From contig JAGRBY010000116.1 of the NCBI GenBank assembly GCA_020433835.1, forward strand, positions 1 through 14,560: a stretch of 14,560 bases of DNA, in the 5' to 3' direction. The notes under the pieces were generated by a model that saw only the letters and a program-made list of their open reading frames with translations, was not told the DNA's origin and searched no databases. Position numbers and translations under genes: made by a program. This DNA is from Anaerolineae bacterium. GTDB taxonomy: Bacteria; Chloroflexota; Anaerolineae; 4572-78; J111. Position 1 is the first letter of the stretch; the number at the start of each line of letters is the position of its first letter. Of this stretch, positions 14,220 to 14,560 are shown piece by piece.

Positions 14220-14560
14220 CGTCGCCAAATTTAGCAACGGCTGAAATTACTAAATTTGGTCGTCGCCAAATTCAGCAACGGCTGAAATTACTAAATTTAG
14301 TCGTCGCCAAATTCAGCAACGCCTGATCGACATATGAAAAAGTCGTCGCCAAATTTAGCAACAGCTGAAATTACTAAATTTGGTCGTCGCCAAATTCAGC
14401 AACGGCTGATCGACATATGAAAAAGTCGTCGCCAAATTCAGCAACGGCTGAAATTACTAAATTTAGTCGTCGCCAAATTCAGCAACGGCTGATCAACATA
14501 TGAAAAATTATTCGCAAAATTTAGAAAAGGTTAAAATAACAAAATTAATTTTTTGCAAAA
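14220..14560. repeat. Tandem array of 41/42-base units of two alternating types
   Basis: Seven clear units start at 14220, 14261, 14302, 14344, 14385, 14427 and 14468. Each opens with a near-constant 25-base core (CGTCGCCAAATTCAGCAACG then GCTGA). Type A units (41 bases) continue with AATTACTAAATTTRGT; type B units (42 bases) with TCRACATATGAAAAAKT. The order is A A B A B A B, an 83-base A-B dimer repeated three times. An eighth A-like unit (from 14510) and the beginning of a ninth follow in strongly A/T-shifted form. Most cores contain the hairpin TTCAGC-AACG-GCTGAA, and the A-type tail includes ACTAAATTTAGT or CTAAATTTGG. The 41-base period rules out a conserved reading frame. The array continues past the window. 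Confidence 0.9.

Noticed and set aside
14220..14509. CRISPR array (25-base constant core with 16-17-base intervals)
   Set aside because: The intervals are only two sequences used over and over, far shorter than spacers, and no cas gene is present.

Overview
The window looks like a chromosomal segment of a free-living bacterium. It carries housekeeping proteostasis genes, large multi-domain sensor kinases, Shine-Dalgarno-led starts, and many short palindromic repeats in the gaps. My best guess is the phylum Chloroflexota. That rests on overall gene style: a cysteine-free J-protein paired with a GrpE that has a long odd N-terminus, a DUF5996 protein, GAF/PAS kinases and small inverted-repeat elements. 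It is an inference of moderate to low confidence, because no rRNA or phylogenetic marker is complete here. There are no phage, plasmid, CRISPR or intact insertion-sequence genes.

Layout. Positions 1-1944 (minus strand) are the first 648 codons of clpB, cut by the window edge. A 717-base gene-poor stretch follows, holding a 122-base MITE-like element (2228-2349), a strong ribosome-binding motif with no real gene behind it, and candidate promoters. The only plus-strand gene, 2662-5673, is a 1003-residue soluble hybrid histidine kinase (GAF-PAS-GAF-PAS-HisKA-HATPase-REC). It ends in a hairpin terminator whose stem matches the inner repeat of the MITE-like element. From 5768 to 14164 all genes lie on the minus strand. 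In transcription order (descending coordinates) they are a DUF5996 protein, a Rieske/glutamate-synthase fusion, a small unrecognised helical protein, a REC-GAF-histidine kinase, dinB (overlapping the kinase by 26 bases), grpE and a CbpA-type DnaJ. The last part, 14220-14560, is a 41/42-base tandem repeat array that decays into A/T-rich sequence at the window end.

How the genes may work together. ClpB, GrpE and the J-protein are parts of the DnaK/ClpB disaggregation machinery, although dnaK itself is not in the window. DinB is a translesion polymerase. Its start codon lies inside the upstream kinase gene and has no visible ribosome-binding site of its own, so the two are probably translationally coupled. 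Two large cytoplasmic sensor kinases sit among these stress genes, which suggests a stress-response neighbourhood; this is inference from position only. The Rieske/glutamate-synthase fusion lacks the glutaminase domain and has no GltD neighbour, so its electron and nitrogen donors are open questions. The small helical gene has the best promoter in the window and a leader of about 235 bases with three successive inverted repeats, the most regulation-like architecture seen here.
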